Source: Stercoripulliclostridium_A sp045577735
Lineage (GTDB): Bacteria > Bacillota > Clostridia > Christensenellales > DTU072
Assembly (NCBI GenBank): GCA_045577735.1
Contig: JAZNIY010000028.1
Coordinates: 1 to 56,704, forward strand
Reading direction: 5' to 3'
Length of the DNA: 56,704 nt
The notes under the pieces are model-generated. The model worked only from the letters and a program-made list of their open reading frames with translations, had not been told where the DNA came from and ran no database searches. The translations under genes were made by a program, and so were the position numbers. Below are positions 16,513 to 25,335 of this stretch, one piece after another. Numbering within the stretch: position 1 is the stretch's first letter; each line of letters opens with the position of its first letter.

Positions 16513-17286
16513 TTACAATCCGTAACCCTTAAAAATTTCGCTATCTCCACCACTTGAGGTCGGTGGAAGAATGATTATCTTTCTTGCTTCTTCTTGCTCT
16601 TTCTTGAGCTTCTTATAGATGGTAAAATAAAGAGCCAATGCGCTAATGGCAATTATTGCAACCATTACAGCCGAGTATATTGCGTCTGCTACGATGATTG
16701 GCGCGCTAAGAACGGTGGTAAAAAAGTTCAAGAGCCACGTTGCTCCGTTATATACAAAGTATATAAAGTAAAGCCTACTGTAGCAGTTAAATACATATTT
16801 ATCATTCAAGCATTCTTTCCTTATGCCCATATACAATAGAGTGATAACGGCAGTACGTACAATGAACAGAACGGCGTCTGCACTATACAAAAATACGTTC
16901 GGAACCCATACGGAAAGCAAGGAATAAAGGCCGTAAACAAGTCTAATTAGGCCATAAGCATATCTTAATGAATTTAGAAAATATTTTTTACCTCTATTGG
17001 TATATCTTGATGAAACAGCCCAGCTAAAAATGAATTGGCCGACAAGTTCCATTATTGCCCAAATGATGATAAACATAAAAGCACCAACCAGATACTTAAA
17101 TCCGGGAGTTGCGTTGAGTTTATATTGAAATTCACCGGCTTCTTGAAGAATGGAATTAAACTCCGCAAGCAATGGGTCGGTGTTCAAAATGGTAGGAATT
17201 GCAGAAACTACGCATCCCACTAAAACAGCAACGTACCCTATCCATGCAGGTAATTTATTAAGTCGTTCAAAAATTTTTTCTATCAT
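16513..17286 (-). CDS. Hypothetical polytopic membrane protein, 257 aa
   Basis: Not recognised. About six hydrophobic helices (around 17-35, 66-88, 107-125, 132-155, 170-190 and 195-222) end in a charged tail KKLKKEQEEARK. It lies 17 bases before cdaA and 8 bases after holA, so it is in their operon. In many genomes CdaR occupies this place, but no YbbR-type domains are visible. It could affect CdaA activity at the membrane; this is inference from position only. Confidence 0.75.
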   Translation of the reverse strand: MIEKIFERLNKLPAWIGYVAVLVGCVVSAIPTILNTDPLLAEFNSILQEAGEFQYKLNATPGFKYLVGAFMFIIIWAIMELVGQFIFSWAVSSRYTNRGKKYFLNSLRYAYGLIRLVYGLYSLLSVWVPNVFLYSADAVLFIVRTAVITLLYMGIRKECLNDKYVFNCYSRLYFIYFVYNGATWLLNFFTTVLSAPIIVADAIYSAVMVAIIAISALALYFTIYKKLKKEQEEARKIIILPPTSSGGDSEIFKGYGL

Positions 17287-17294
17287 TTTTTCTC

Positions 17295-18287
17295 CTATTT
17301 AGCAAGTAGCTTTGCCATTGCCGTACGAACGGCTGTTTCATCTACCATAACGCCACTCTTAAAGTTATATTCTGCATCCACCAACTCATCCAAACTTGCC
17401 TTTAAAGTTGCTTTACCATACCTAGACGCCGTTTCGCGCGTCCTTTTTATAGCCCACTCTTTTACCTTTAGATCATCGGCAAGTTCGCGATCACTCTTGT
17501 TAGACAAAGCGCAATGCAACAGCCTACGATATTGTCCTACTAGCGTAGAAAGAATTACCGAATAATCCACTCCCTTTGCAACGAATTTATCAAACAACGC
17601 CATTGCTTTAGCTTTGTTTTTGTCTGCAAGTGCGTTAGCAAGGTCATATATTTCATTCTCAACTGTATTTGCTACAAGTAATTCCACCATATCGTTGGAA
17701 ATAACCTGCCTTGAGCCCATATAGGAAGTCAGTTTCTTGAGTTCATTGGATATTTTGGCCATATCACGGTTACAATATTCCATTAAGGTATAAAGCGCAT
17801 TGCCGTCTATCTTTTTAGGCGCAATCAACTTTGGTACGTAGTCGCGCAAAACGGCCGGCTCTGCCTTGGAACAATCCACCTCAATAAAATATCTTGCTAG
17901 ACTTAAAGGAATATTAGAATTTGAGAGAATTAGAATAGTATTGTCATCAAGACCAGTCACTATATCCTCAAAAATCTTCTTTTCCCTATCCGAAGCCTTA
18001 GCTTCTCCCTTTCCTGTTTTCTTAACTCCATAACCGGATATGGACACCACATTAATGCCACCGAAAAAGCCCATTGAGGTGAACGCCGATTCTGCTTCTT
18101 CTATTGATTTTATATCACTAAACGAGCGATAATTGAACTCTCGCTCAGCTTCAGGCACTAAGGATAAAACTGCGTTAATCACATAGTCACGCCAATACAA
18201 GTCGTCACCTGTGAGTAAAAACGCATTACCACCCCTATTATTCACGTTAAATTTAATGGCTTTTATAGCCGTTTGGGATACTGCCAT
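17295..18287 (-). CDS. holA: DNA polymerase III subunit delta
   Basis: 330 residues. The delta subunit opens the beta clamp during clamp loading. The N-terminus has FLLTGDDLYWRDYVI, typical of HolA (LLxGxDxYL), the middle has the helix-rich AAA+-like part (LMEYCNRDMAKISNELKKL), and the C-terminus has the collar domain (VDYSVILSTLVGQYRRLLH). It directly follows comEC, a common order in Bacillota. Confidence 0.9.
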   Translation of the reverse strand: MAVSQTAIKAIKFNVNNRGGNAFLLTGDDLYWRDYVINAVLSLVPEAEREFNYRSFSDIKSIEEAESAFTSMGFFGGINVVSISGYGVKKTGKGEAKASDREKKIFEDIVTGLDDNTILILSNSNIPLSLARYFIEVDCSKAEPAVLRDYVPKLIAPKKIDGNALYTLMEYCNRDMAKISNELKKLTSYMGSRQVISNDMVELLVANTVENEIYDLANALADKNKAKAMALFDKFVAKGVDYSVILSTLVGQYRRLLHCALSNKSDRELADDLKVKEWAIKRTRETASRYGKATLKASLDELVDAEYNFKSGVMVDETAVRTAMAKLLAK

Positions 18288-18322
18288 AGTGTGATTATAC
18301 TACACTTAAATATATTTTACAA

Positions 18323-19819
18323 CTAAATTAAGAAAAATATAAGCGCGCACGCAATAAAAGAAAGGCCTGATAACACTAATTTTGAGTATTTACTTCCCAT
18401 ATAGAACTTAGAAACCACTATAAAACCAAAAGAATATAACAAAGCTCCAAGTGCAGTCATACCCAACTTAAGAGTCGCAAAAGGTAAAGCGGATACCATT
18501 GAGGTAAAGAATCTTATTAGGAACAACGGGCCTCTTATTGACACCATCAGGATACCCAACTCCGGAATAATTAAGGAAAAGACACTTAATGGAACAAGTA
18601 AGAAATAGGACAAAGAGGCAAGAGGTACAACAAGTAGATTTGCTAAAACAAAATACAAAGACGCCGTACCAAAATAATATGCAGAAACCGGCAAAACAAA
18701 TACGTTTGCCGAAATTGACACTGCCATGCTTCCAACTAAACTTTTTATAAAATAGTTATCCCCTTTGTACAAATTCGTTATGGACCAATAGAAGCAAGCT
18801 ATACCAAACATTGCTGCCACGCTCAGTAGGAAACTGACCGAAAATAACTCTAGAGGATTTACTAACAATATAATTATCACTGTTAGAGCAAGTCCATTTA
18901 GCTGGTCGTACCTCTTTAATCTTATCTCTGCAAAAAGTATAAGAATGCTCATTATAGAGGCTCTGACAACACCTACAGGAAAGCCTGTTAACGCTCCATA
19001 GAAAAGGAGAATTAATATTACCCATATGATTGATTTTTTCTTATCAACTCTAAACAATTTGAATAGTACAAAAATTATTGTCGACATAAAACCAACGTGT
19101 AATCCGGAAACTGAAAACAAGTGTGACAACCCACTTTCTCTCATCTCTTCTGCCGTTTCATAATCAACGTATGAAGTGTCACCAAGCACTAGACCTAAAG
19201 CAATGCCACCATTTTCATCCCCAAGTTCTTCTAGGTATATTGATGCCAGTTTTATTCTTATTTTTTCTATAAGCGTTTGCTTAGTTTCTCTAAGTTTTAC
19301 ACTATTCTCACCATTAGATTTAAATATAATGTTTTTCCTATGCTTCGATACCGAGTAACTGTCAAATGGATTAAAAGGTATATTTTCAAAACTGCCTTCA
19401 ACGCCTATAACATCACCGATTTTATAATCCTCTTCAAGGTCAACTAAAACTTTACCTCCAACGTTTTCTCCAAGAGCTGTAACGTCTTCTAGCACGTAAC
19501 GATTCTTACTTTCTCCTATATCCGTAATCTCTTTTACTCTACCTTCAAAATAGAAGCTTTCCTGTTTTACCTCTTCAGTGAACGCCGTAAAGCAAGTTAT
19601 GCTCATTGCTAAAAATCCAACGAGCAAAAATATAGTCCCTATTTTTATGCTTGTGAATTTAAGAAAAAAAGATACTACCGTAGCAATGATAAAAACTGAA
19701 AGAATCACGAAAAATGCAACGCCAACGTTTGCCGTTAACGCTCCAATAAAAATGCCCAATGCTAGGCAAATTGAAGCGAGCACTATTGGTCTGTAATTTG
19801 CAAATTTTCCAACGTTCAT
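18323..19819 (-). CDS. comEC: ComEC/Rec2-type competence membrane protein, short form
   Basis: 498 residues. The N-terminal soluble part resembles DUF4131 and the middle holds the competence-domain signature GLSHLFSVSGLHVGFM with many membrane helices; GFPVGVVRASIM is also typical. ComEC forms the channel for single-stranded DNA in transformation. The usual C-terminal metallo-beta-lactamase-like nuclease domain is absent, which is a known shorter form. Its start overlaps the PHP gene stop by one base (TAATG), so the two are coupled. Confidence 0.88.
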   Translation of the reverse strand: MNVGKFANYRPIVLASICLALGIFIGALTANVGVAFFVILSVFIIATVVSFFLKFTSIKIGTIFLLVGFLAMSITCFTAFTEEVKQESFYFEGRVKEITDIGESKNRYVLEDVTALGENVGGKVLVDLEEDYKIGDVIGVEGSFENIPFNPFDSYSVSKHRKNIIFKSNGENSVKLRETKQTLIEKIRIKLASIYLEELGDENGGIALGLVLGDTSYVDYETAEEMRESGLSHLFSVSGLHVGFMSTIIFVLFKLFRVDKKKSIIWVILILLFYGALTGFPVGVVRASIMSILILFAEIRLKRYDQLNGLALTVIIILLVNPLELFSVSFLLSVAAMFGIACFYWSITNLYKGDNYFIKSLVGSMAVSISANVFVLPVSAYYFGTASLYFVLANLLVVPLASLSYFLLVPLSVFSLIIPELGILMVSIRGPLFLIRFFTSMVSALPFATLKLGMTALGALLYSFGFIVVSKFYMGSKYSKLVLSGLSFIACALIFFLI

Positions 19820-20535
19820 TATTTTGTTTTTCTTATTGCCTTTTTCCCTTTTAGTATCTCAAAATCGTGGTTTTTAAGAACCCAAACCAATTCTTTTTCG
19901 TCTTTAGGTAACTTATTAAACATCATTGCGGAACTGATGTCGTGAGGTTGGTGAAAATCTGAACCTGCCACCTCTAACAGACCGTGCTTAGTCGCATAAA
20001 ACTTAGCCATATTATTACGATTAATATGCCTTGGATTGCCGTTGTATGTTTCAACCCCGTGAATACAGTCGAGCTTAACTCTCTTGGTTCTCTCCCTAAA
20101 TGGATGTGCCTGGAATACGAGCCATCCCATTTCGTCTGCAAGTTTCTTAAGTTCTTCATATTCCATATATATAATTGATATACCATACTTAGCAAATTCT
20201 TCCGGAGTGATGCCATAAACAAGTAATTCAACACACTTTTTATTTAGTGGTAAATTATAATGGTCCTCTTTAAGAGCAAACTCAACGCCAAAGTAAACCT
20301 TAATACCTTCTTTATTGTCTTTTAGCTCATTGTAAGACTTGAAAAACTCATTAAGCTTTTCTTCATCACTACCTTTAAAGTAATCGTTATATAGTTTAGT
20401 ATTAAAGTGGTTTGTAACAATTATTGCGTCGTAACCTTTTTCTTTGTAAATACGTATGATTTCACTTGGAGCAGTCTTACCACACCAACTATTGCCCTTA
20501 ACGTGTAGATGTCCCTCAACTTTATATTTTTCCAT
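19819..20535 (-). CDS. PHP domain phosphoesterase
   Basis: 238 residues with metal-binding motifs of the PHP family: EGHLHVKGNS at the start, VTNHFN, FQAHPFRE and AGSDFHQPHD. These bind two or three metals and hydrolyse phosphoesters or nucleic-acid ends. The substrate is unknown. The gene begins immediately after the HAD stop and overlaps comEC, so it belongs to the same operon. Confidence 0.85.
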   Translation of the reverse strand: MEKYKVEGHLHVKGNSWCGKTAPSEIIRIYKEKGYDAIIVTNHFNTKLYNDYFKGSDEEKLNEFFKSYNELKDNKEGIKVYFGVEFALKEDHYNLPLNKKCVELLVYGITPEEFAKYGISIIYMEYEELKKLADEMGWLVFQAHPFRERTKRVKLDCIHGVETYNGNPRHINRNNMAKFYATKHGLLEVAGSDFHQPHDISSAMMFNKLPKDEKELVWVLKNHDFEILKGKKAIRKTK

Positions 20536-21195
20536 CTATATTAATAACTCCTTTAATTCCTTTGCACTACTTACAAGATAATCTGCACAACTATCCTCTA
20601 GTTCCTTTTTGCTACCATATCCCCAGGTTACACCAATGCTAGTAATTCCTAACTCTCTTGCTCCAGTCATATCATATTTCCTGTCACCAATCATAACAAC
20701 CTCATTATAGCTAGGTGAATCTAGTTTCTTTAAGCAATACGTGATGACGTCTTTTTTCACAGCACGCGTACACTCTTGGTCATCACCAGCAATAAGCTTA
20801 AAGTATTTGTCAAACCCAAAATGCATTAGTATTCTTATTGCTTGTTCCTCGGGCTTCGACGTAGCTACAATTGGAATTAGTCCGGCTTCTATTAATGAAA
20901 TTAAAAGATCCTCTATTCCTTCATATACCTTGCAATTAAATAAACCCCCTGCATTATAATACTCACGAAATTTAATAACAAGGTCCCAGGCCGTAAAAGC
21001 ATCTACGTTCAAAAGACGCATATAACTATCTCTAAGGGGTGGGCCAATAATGCTGGCAAGTTCGTCGGAAGTAAACTCACGATCTGTATATTCTTTTGAA
21101 GCACTCAAAAAACAGCTCGTAATTGAGGGGTAAGAATCAATTATCGTGCCGTCCAAATCGAATAAAATGAACTTTTTGCCATTAATTTTACTCAT
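20536..21195 (-). CDS. HAD hydrolase, phosphoglycolate phosphatase-like
   Basis: About 219 residues. HAD motifs: FDLDGTIIDS near the N-terminus, ATSKPE as motif II/III, and MIGDRKYDMTGA as motif IV, with a helical cap in between. It removes phosphate from a small metabolite. I start at the ATG at 21195; a GTG lies six codons earlier but inside the promoter. No ribosome site is present and TATAAT stands six bases before the ATG, so the mRNA is probably leaderless. Confidence 0.85.
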   Translation of the reverse strand: MSKINGKKFILFDLDGTIIDSYPSITSCFLSASKEYTDREFTSDELASIIGPPLRDSYMRLLNVDAFTAWDLVIKFREYYNAGGLFNCKVYEGIEDLLISLIEAGLIPIVATSKPEEQAIRILMHFGFDKYFKLIAGDDQECTRAVKKDVITYCLKKLDSPSYNEVVMIGDRKYDMTGARELGITSIGVTWGYGSKKELEDSCADYLVSSAKELKELLI

Positions 21196-21201
21196 GTTTA
21201 A

Positions 21202-21231
21202 ATTATACAACACTATTTTATAGTGTTACAA
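21202..21231 (-). promoter_or_regulatory. Promoter with palindromic operator, leaderless start
   Basis: Minus strand TTGTAA, 18 bases, TATAAT. Between the two boxes is a perfect palindrome AACACTAT-TTT-ATAGTGTT (21209-21227). It drives the HAD-to-aspartokinase run. The regulator is not known. Confidence 0.6.
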
Positions 21232-21293
21232 TAAAAACAAAACGGAAATTTATTTTTAATTCTATTTTAACAAAAAAATTTTTGCACAAACTA

Positions 21294-21322
21294 TTGACAA
21301 AGACAAAAATCCATTATATAAT
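21294..21322 (+). promoter_or_regulatory. Consensus sigma-A promoter of hsp20
   Basis: TTGACA, exactly 17 bases, TATAAT. The CIRCE element begins at the next base. Confidence 0.9.
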
Positions 21323-21372
21323 TTAGCAGTCAAGAGTTGAGAGTGCTAACACTTAAAACCAAAGAGTGCTAA
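21323..21372 (+). promoter_or_regulatory. CIRCE (HrcA operator), with a second overlapping half-degenerate copy
   Basis: TTAGCAGTC-N9-GAGTGCTAA at 21323-21349 matches CIRCE with one mismatch. A second GAGTGCTAA at 21364-21372 has CTAACACTT nine bases before it (six of nine matching), making an overlapping weaker CIRCE. HrcA should repress this gene until heat shock. Confidence 0.88.
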
Positions 21373-21403
21373 CTCAACAATAATTATGATAAAGGAGAAA
21401 ATT

Positions 21404-21811
21404 ATGAGAACGTTATCAACAAGAACCTGGAACCCATTAAATTTCTTTAATGACACCTTTGAAAACTTCTTCACCCCATATTACGAAAAATTCGATTTTA
21501 TGAAAACCGATATTACAGAAAAGGATGAAGCATATTTGTTAGAAGTAGAACTTCCCGGCTTTGACAAAAAGGATATTACCGTAGAATACCAAAACAAATA
21601 TCTTACTATTAAAGCAGAAAGAAGCGATGCTACTAACGAAAAAGACAAAGTAATTCGCAAAGAAAGAAACGTTAGTTGCGCACGTAGTTATTACGTTGGC
21701 GACATTGAAGAAAGTAGCCTAAAAGCAAAATATGAAAATGGCTTACTACTTGTCACCATCCCAAAAACTCAACCTAAAAAACCCGAAAAATTAGGAATAG
21801 CAATTGATTAA
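21404..21811 (+). CDS. Hsp20 small heat shock protein
   Basis: 135 residues. It is an ATP-independent holdase chaperone. The alpha-crystallin domain covers about residues 35-125 (DEAYLLEVELPGFDKKDITVEY; YENGLLLVTIPK), and the C-terminus has an IAI-type IxI tail motif. I start at 21404 because AAAGGAG lies just before it. Control is by a consensus promoter plus CIRCE, so it is heat-inducible through HrcA. Confidence 0.93.
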   Translation: MRTLSTRTWNPLNFFNDTFENFFTPYYEKFDFMKTDITEKDEAYLLEVELPGFDKKDITVEYQNKYLTIKAERSDATNEKDKVIRKERNVSCARSYYVGDIEESSLKAKYENGLLLVTIPKTQPKKPEKLGIAID

Positions 21812-21844
21812 TTTTTTGGCTTTTGTTCTCTCCCTCAAAAAAGC

Positions 21845-21872
21845 AATAAACCCACCGAAAAGTGGGTTTATT
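21845..21872. terminator. Bidirectional terminator
   Basis: AATAAACCCAC, six-base loop, GTGGGTTTATT. It separates hsp20 from the convergent exonuclease gene. Confidence 0.8.
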
Positions 21873-21895
21873 GTAGCTATAGATACAAAATTAAA

Positions 21896-22954
21896 CTATT
21901 TTAACACCTTGCCCAAGTGGCTTTGTCTGAATTTTTCACCACGCTCCAATAGTTCGGCATAGGTCATGTTTAGTCCCTTTAAAAATTCGTCAATGTGTTT
22001 TTTCTCAACGGGCTTTCCCTTCTTTATTTTATCATCAATAATGCGCAATCTTCTGCACACCTTCGTAGAGTCTATTTCTACGTAAATAGTTGCTTCCGAT
22101 GCTCTCGTGACACACTTGCCACCTTGCCTCGATATAAGCTCTATTAGCACTAGCATTTCGGCAAAATGCTTGTCCTCAAAGATTGTACTAAAGCATATCT
22201 TTTCGCCCTTTAAAGGCAAACTCGCCCCTCTTGAAGGTTTTGTTTTTCTAATGTGACTTTGGAAGATTTTATAGTTTCTTCTAGTGAGGTTGGTTCCTGT
22301 ATATCTGCCTCCATCACAGACCGACCCTTCTACCTTTTTAAACTCTATTTTGCCCTCTTCTACCAGCCCTTGGCAAGAAGGATACTTTTCCACCAACTCT
22401 TCTAGCGTTATTCCCAGCCTTTCCGTAAGGCCCTTTGCTATCAGCATGGTTACTTCTGCATCTTCGTCACTTCTATGTGCTACGTGTCCGCTAACGTCCA
22501 ATCCAAACTCTTCTAACGCCTTTTCAAGCGCCGGCTGACAAGTTAATTCCTTGTACTCGCGGAAGGCCCTTTGCATGTCGTAAAGAGTATAGCAAATAAA
22601 ATCGAGCTTGTATCTTTCCGTAGCCCACATAATGAAGCGGGCATCGTTGTCACAAGCAAAGCCTATAACCTTAGTATCCTTATCCGTCAAAAGTCCTTTG
22701 ATGGTTTCATAAAATTCGGTGAATTTGGGGGATGCCAAAAATTCTTCCTTGGGATAAGCAAGGGTTATCCCCCTATCTCTTTCACTTTTTTCCCTTTTTG
22801 CCTTGGACCAGGCGCCGGTGTGGAATATTGCTTCCGGATTGATGAGAATATCTTTTTTCTCAAGTACAACAAAATTGCAGTCGGTTAGCACGTAACCAAA
22901 ACTGCAAATATGTTTTCCATCACTACATTCAATATCAAAAAATAGATATTTCAT
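21896..22954 (-). CDS. DEDDh 3'-5' exonuclease-like protein with BRCT-like C-terminus
   Basis: About 352 residues. The N-terminal half is a DnaQ-type exonuclease: FFDIECSDG (motif I), a central acidic CDNDARF, and HRSDEDAEVT (motif III with catalytic His). The C-terminal part (after about residue 240) contains GEKICFSTIF and a GGKCVTRASEATIYV stretch that looks like a BRCT domain. Together they suggest a DNA or RNA end-trimming enzyme that docks on a partner. It is convergent with hsp20. The start at 22954 follows GGGAGAG; an ATG 15 bases earlier is possible. Confidence 0.75.
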   Translation of the reverse strand: MKYLFFDIECSDGKHICSFGYVLTDCNFVVLEKKDILINPEAIFHTGAWSKAKREKSERDRGITLAYPKEEFLASPKFTEFYETIKGLLTDKDTKVIGFACDNDARFIMWATERYKLDFICYTLYDMQRAFREYKELTCQPALEKALEEFGLDVSGHVAHRSDEDAEVTMLIAKGLTERLGITLEELVEKYPSCQGLVEEGKIEFKKVEGSVCDGGRYTGTNLTRRNYKIFQSHIRKTKPSRGASLPLKGEKICFSTIFEDKHFAEMLVLIELISRQGGKCVTRASEATIYVEIDSTKVCRRLRIIDDKIKKGKPVEKKHIDEFLKGLNMTYAELLERGEKFRQSHLGKVLK

Positions 22955-22971
22955 CTCTCTCCCATACATAA

Positions 22972-23001
22972 TTAACCGACAAGCCTCTGCCTGCCGGTTA
23001 A
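22972..23001 (-). repeat. Imperfect inverted repeat, possible weak terminator
   Basis: TTAACCG and CGGTTAA flank GC-rich partly paired DNA between the symporter stop and the exonuclease start. There is no T-run on the minus strand, so termination is uncertain. Confidence 0.4.
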
Positions 23002-23041
23002 CTTGTTTTGTTAGTTTTTACTCGGCGTATTGTGCGCTATA

Positions 23042-24589
23042 TTAATAATAGGTCTTAACTCTCTTAAGTTTCTTGTTAGGCTCGTCTTTTTTGCGGGCTT
23101 CGATATCAGCATGCATGCGTTCATACATTTCTTCGTCGAGAACGCTCTTCTTGAGATATAGTACAACAGCGATCGTCATAATTATCATGGGAAGAACGGT
23201 CATGCAAATTAGCAGCCAGTTTACAGTGTTTTGAGGTACTTGAGCTATAATAGCCTCGATGTTACTGAGCTTTGTAGCTACGTCAATGACGCCCATATCT
23301 ACCAAGTTTTCTTGTTCGGAAATCTTATCGGTTATATCAGCAATTCCTAAAATAGAAAGGATAACCGTAACAACACCCATTTGTGCTGCAGATCCCATCT
23401 TCGCTGCAAGAGGACGGATGGAGAAGATGATACCTTCTTCACGCTCGCCATGTTTCCATTCGTTATATTCAACAGAGTTAGCGATAGTAATAGTTTGTAC
23501 TTGATAGAATACTGCTTGACCAATAGCCCAGAATGCACCAGAAAGAGCAATGGGATAGAAAGCCCAATCTGAATCAATGTTTTGAGTTGCAAGGCCAATG
23601 CCAAGCATCAAACCGTAACCGATATATATCATTACCAAACAAATCTTACTAATTTGCCTACGGTTAAATTTTCTTGCAAGCAAGGGATAGATAACCAAAA
23701 TTGCTCCTGCAATACCGGTCAAAATGCCAAACAATGAAACCATTAGTCCATTATAACCGAAACGGAAATATACGTACCAAGTGGAAAGACCACCAAGAAT
23801 GGAGCTACCAAGGTTGTGGATCAACATAATAACTGCTGTCCAACGGAGTTGGTCATTTCCCTTTAGAACTTTAACTATTTGCTTCAGGGGGTTAGTTTTA
23901 GGACGGTTAAGATTTAGGGGAGGTAGAGGTTTTTCCTTAACGCAAATGCAAGTCATCAATTGGCAACCTATAAATATGAGTCCAATAATAACGGCAAGAA
24001 CGGGATATGCAGTAGTTGCACTTCCACCTATTGTCCAATCACCGCTGGTAAAGGTAGGAACAACTATGGTTGCCATACCAGCACCAATACCTGCACAAAT
24101 ATTTGCTACGGAAGAAAGCCTATCTCTATCCTCATGGTGAGAGGTCAGTGAGGGTAGCATTGACCAATAGCTTATGTCGTTCATGGTGAACGTAATTGAC
24201 CAAATAATATACATTATTGCGAAGAATATTACGAAGTCCATACCCTTAAGTGGTACCCAGAACATTAGGAATACAACTATGGAGTTTGTAACGGCGCCAA
24301 TCATAATCCATGGCTTAAATTTACCCCATTTGGTACGAGTGACTTCAATAATAGAACCCATTATAGGATCGTTCAATGCGTCAAAAATACGACAGCACAT
24401 AATTACAATACCTACAATAGCAAACTCTGCCGTATTAACACCTTTCGTAAGCAAAATACAACTGAGCATATAGGTATTGAAAAGTTGATACATAAAGTCA
24501 CGACCAACACCGCCTAAACTGAATGACCACAAATTGTGCGAAGTAAGTCTATCTGAACCTACTGCAACTTTTTGAGCAACTTTCGACAT
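23042..24589 (-). CDS. GPH-family sugar:cation symporter (MFS)
   Basis: 515 residues with about twelve membrane helices. The N-terminus (LWSFSLGGVGRDFMYQLFNTYM) and the motif DALNDPIMGSIIEVTRTKWGKFKPWI are typical of glycoside-pentoside-hexuronide symporters such as MelB and UidB-type carriers; the middle has YSVEYNEWKHGEREEGI-like sequence (NSVEYNEWKHGEREEGI). It takes up a sugar or glucuronide with Na+ or H+. It is alone with its own promoter, so the substrate is not shown by neighbours; the GH4 enzyme in this window is 15 kb away. Confidence 0.88.
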   Translation of the reverse strand: MSKVAQKVAVGSDRLTSHNLWSFSLGGVGRDFMYQLFNTYMLSCILLTKGVNTAEFAIVGIVIMCCRIFDALNDPIMGSIIEVTRTKWGKFKPWIMIGAVTNSIVVFLMFWVPLKGMDFVIFFAIMYIIWSITFTMNDISYWSMLPSLTSHHEDRDRLSSVANICAGIGAGMATIVVPTFTSGDWTIGGSATTAYPVLAVIIGLIFIGCQLMTCICVKEKPLPPLNLNRPKTNPLKQIVKVLKGNDQLRWTAVIMLIHNLGSSILGGLSTWYVYFRFGYNGLMVSLFGILTGIAGAILVIYPLLARKFNRRQISKICLVMIYIGYGLMLGIGLATQNIDSDWAFYPIALSGAFWAIGQAVFYQVQTITIANSVEYNEWKHGEREEGIIFSIRPLAAKMGSAAQMGVVTVILSILGIADITDKISEQENLVDMGVIDVATKLSNIEAIIAQVPQNTVNWLLICMTVLPMIIMTIAVVLYLKKSVLDEEMYERMHADIEARKKDEPNKKLKRVKTYY

Positions 24590-24624
24590 TGCGATTCCTC
24601 CACATATATATTTTTAATATATAA

Positions 24625-24653
24625 AGTCTAACACAGGAATTGCATTTTGTAAA
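24625..24653 (-). promoter_or_regulatory. Promoter of the symporter gene
   Basis: TTTACA, 17 bases, TAGACT on the minus strand, then GGAGG before the start codon. Confidence 0.6.
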
Positions 24654-24696
24654 TATTAAATAAAGAAAGTTATGAATAATGTTACTTTAATATTAC

Positions 24697-25233
24697 CTAA
24701 GATTCCATAAAAATAGGTACTTTAGGTGGATAAAATGAAAACACACCCATTAAAATTATGGTTATGCCGATTATAACCGAGCAAAAAATGAACAATACTT
24801 TGCATTCTTTAGCGTGCTTGTAAAGATGAAAACCCAGCAAAAAAGATAATACAAAAGATATTATCTCAATTAGAATGTGGACGACAAAGCTGTCCATCGT
24901 TAGCTCAAATCCGTAAAAAATAACGCTGAATTGCATTACCAGTAAGCTTATTGCTACAAACGTAGAAATGAATGCAGAAGTGAACCATTTGTAAGCATTT
25001 ATGCCCCTAGCCTTTCTAAAAATCAAAAAAGTAGTAGTCCACCAAATAAGCATAGGATAGAATACTATTTTTACGTGCTCTGCTAGACTCTCACTTCGTG
25101 GAGCAAAAACGCCCACCACGCCTAACGGCACAAGATCGTACAAAAAGTGCTGTAAAGCTGAAAGCAATAACGCCACTATCACGCCAATTATCGTATTACA
25201 TTTCCATAGTTTTTCAATAGTCATTTTTTGCAT
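24697..25233 (-). CDS. DUF6512-type membrane protein
   Basis: About 178 residues with five or so membrane helices. FAPRSESLAEHVKIVFYPML matches the conserved stretch of DUF6512 (F-x-P-x-x-E-S-x-x-E-H-x-K). Function unknown. The start is uncertain: ATGs at 25233 and 25224 both lack a strong ribosome site, and a longer frame to 25299 would run into the divergent asparaginase promoter. Confidence 0.7.
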   Translation of the reverse strand: MQKMTIEKLWKCNTIIGVIVALLLSALQHFLYDLVPLGVVGVFAPRSESLAEHVKIVFYPMLIWWTTTFLIFRKARGINAYKWFTSAFISTFVAISLLVMQFSVIFYGFELTMDSFVVHILIEIISFVLSFLLGFHLYKHAKECKVLFIFCSVIIGITIILMGVFSFYPPKVPIFMES

Positions 25234-25259
25234 ACTCAAAGTATGTGAAAAATGTAAAT

Positions 25260-25308
25260 AATATTGCAAAAAAGCAATATTGACTTTAAAAACAGTCAAT
25301 GCTATAAT
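25260..25308 (+). promoter_or_regulatory. Promoter of the asparaginase gene with upstream inverted repeat
   Basis: TTGACT (25280-25285), 17 bases, TATAAT (25303-25308). A perfect inverted repeat AATATTGC-N6-GCAATATT (25260-25281) overlaps the -35, and TTGACT/AGTCAA inside the promoter is a second small repeat. Likely an operator region shared with the divergent gene. Confidence 0.65.
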
Positions 25309-25335
25309 TTTGTGGGCACGAAAAGGAGATATAAA

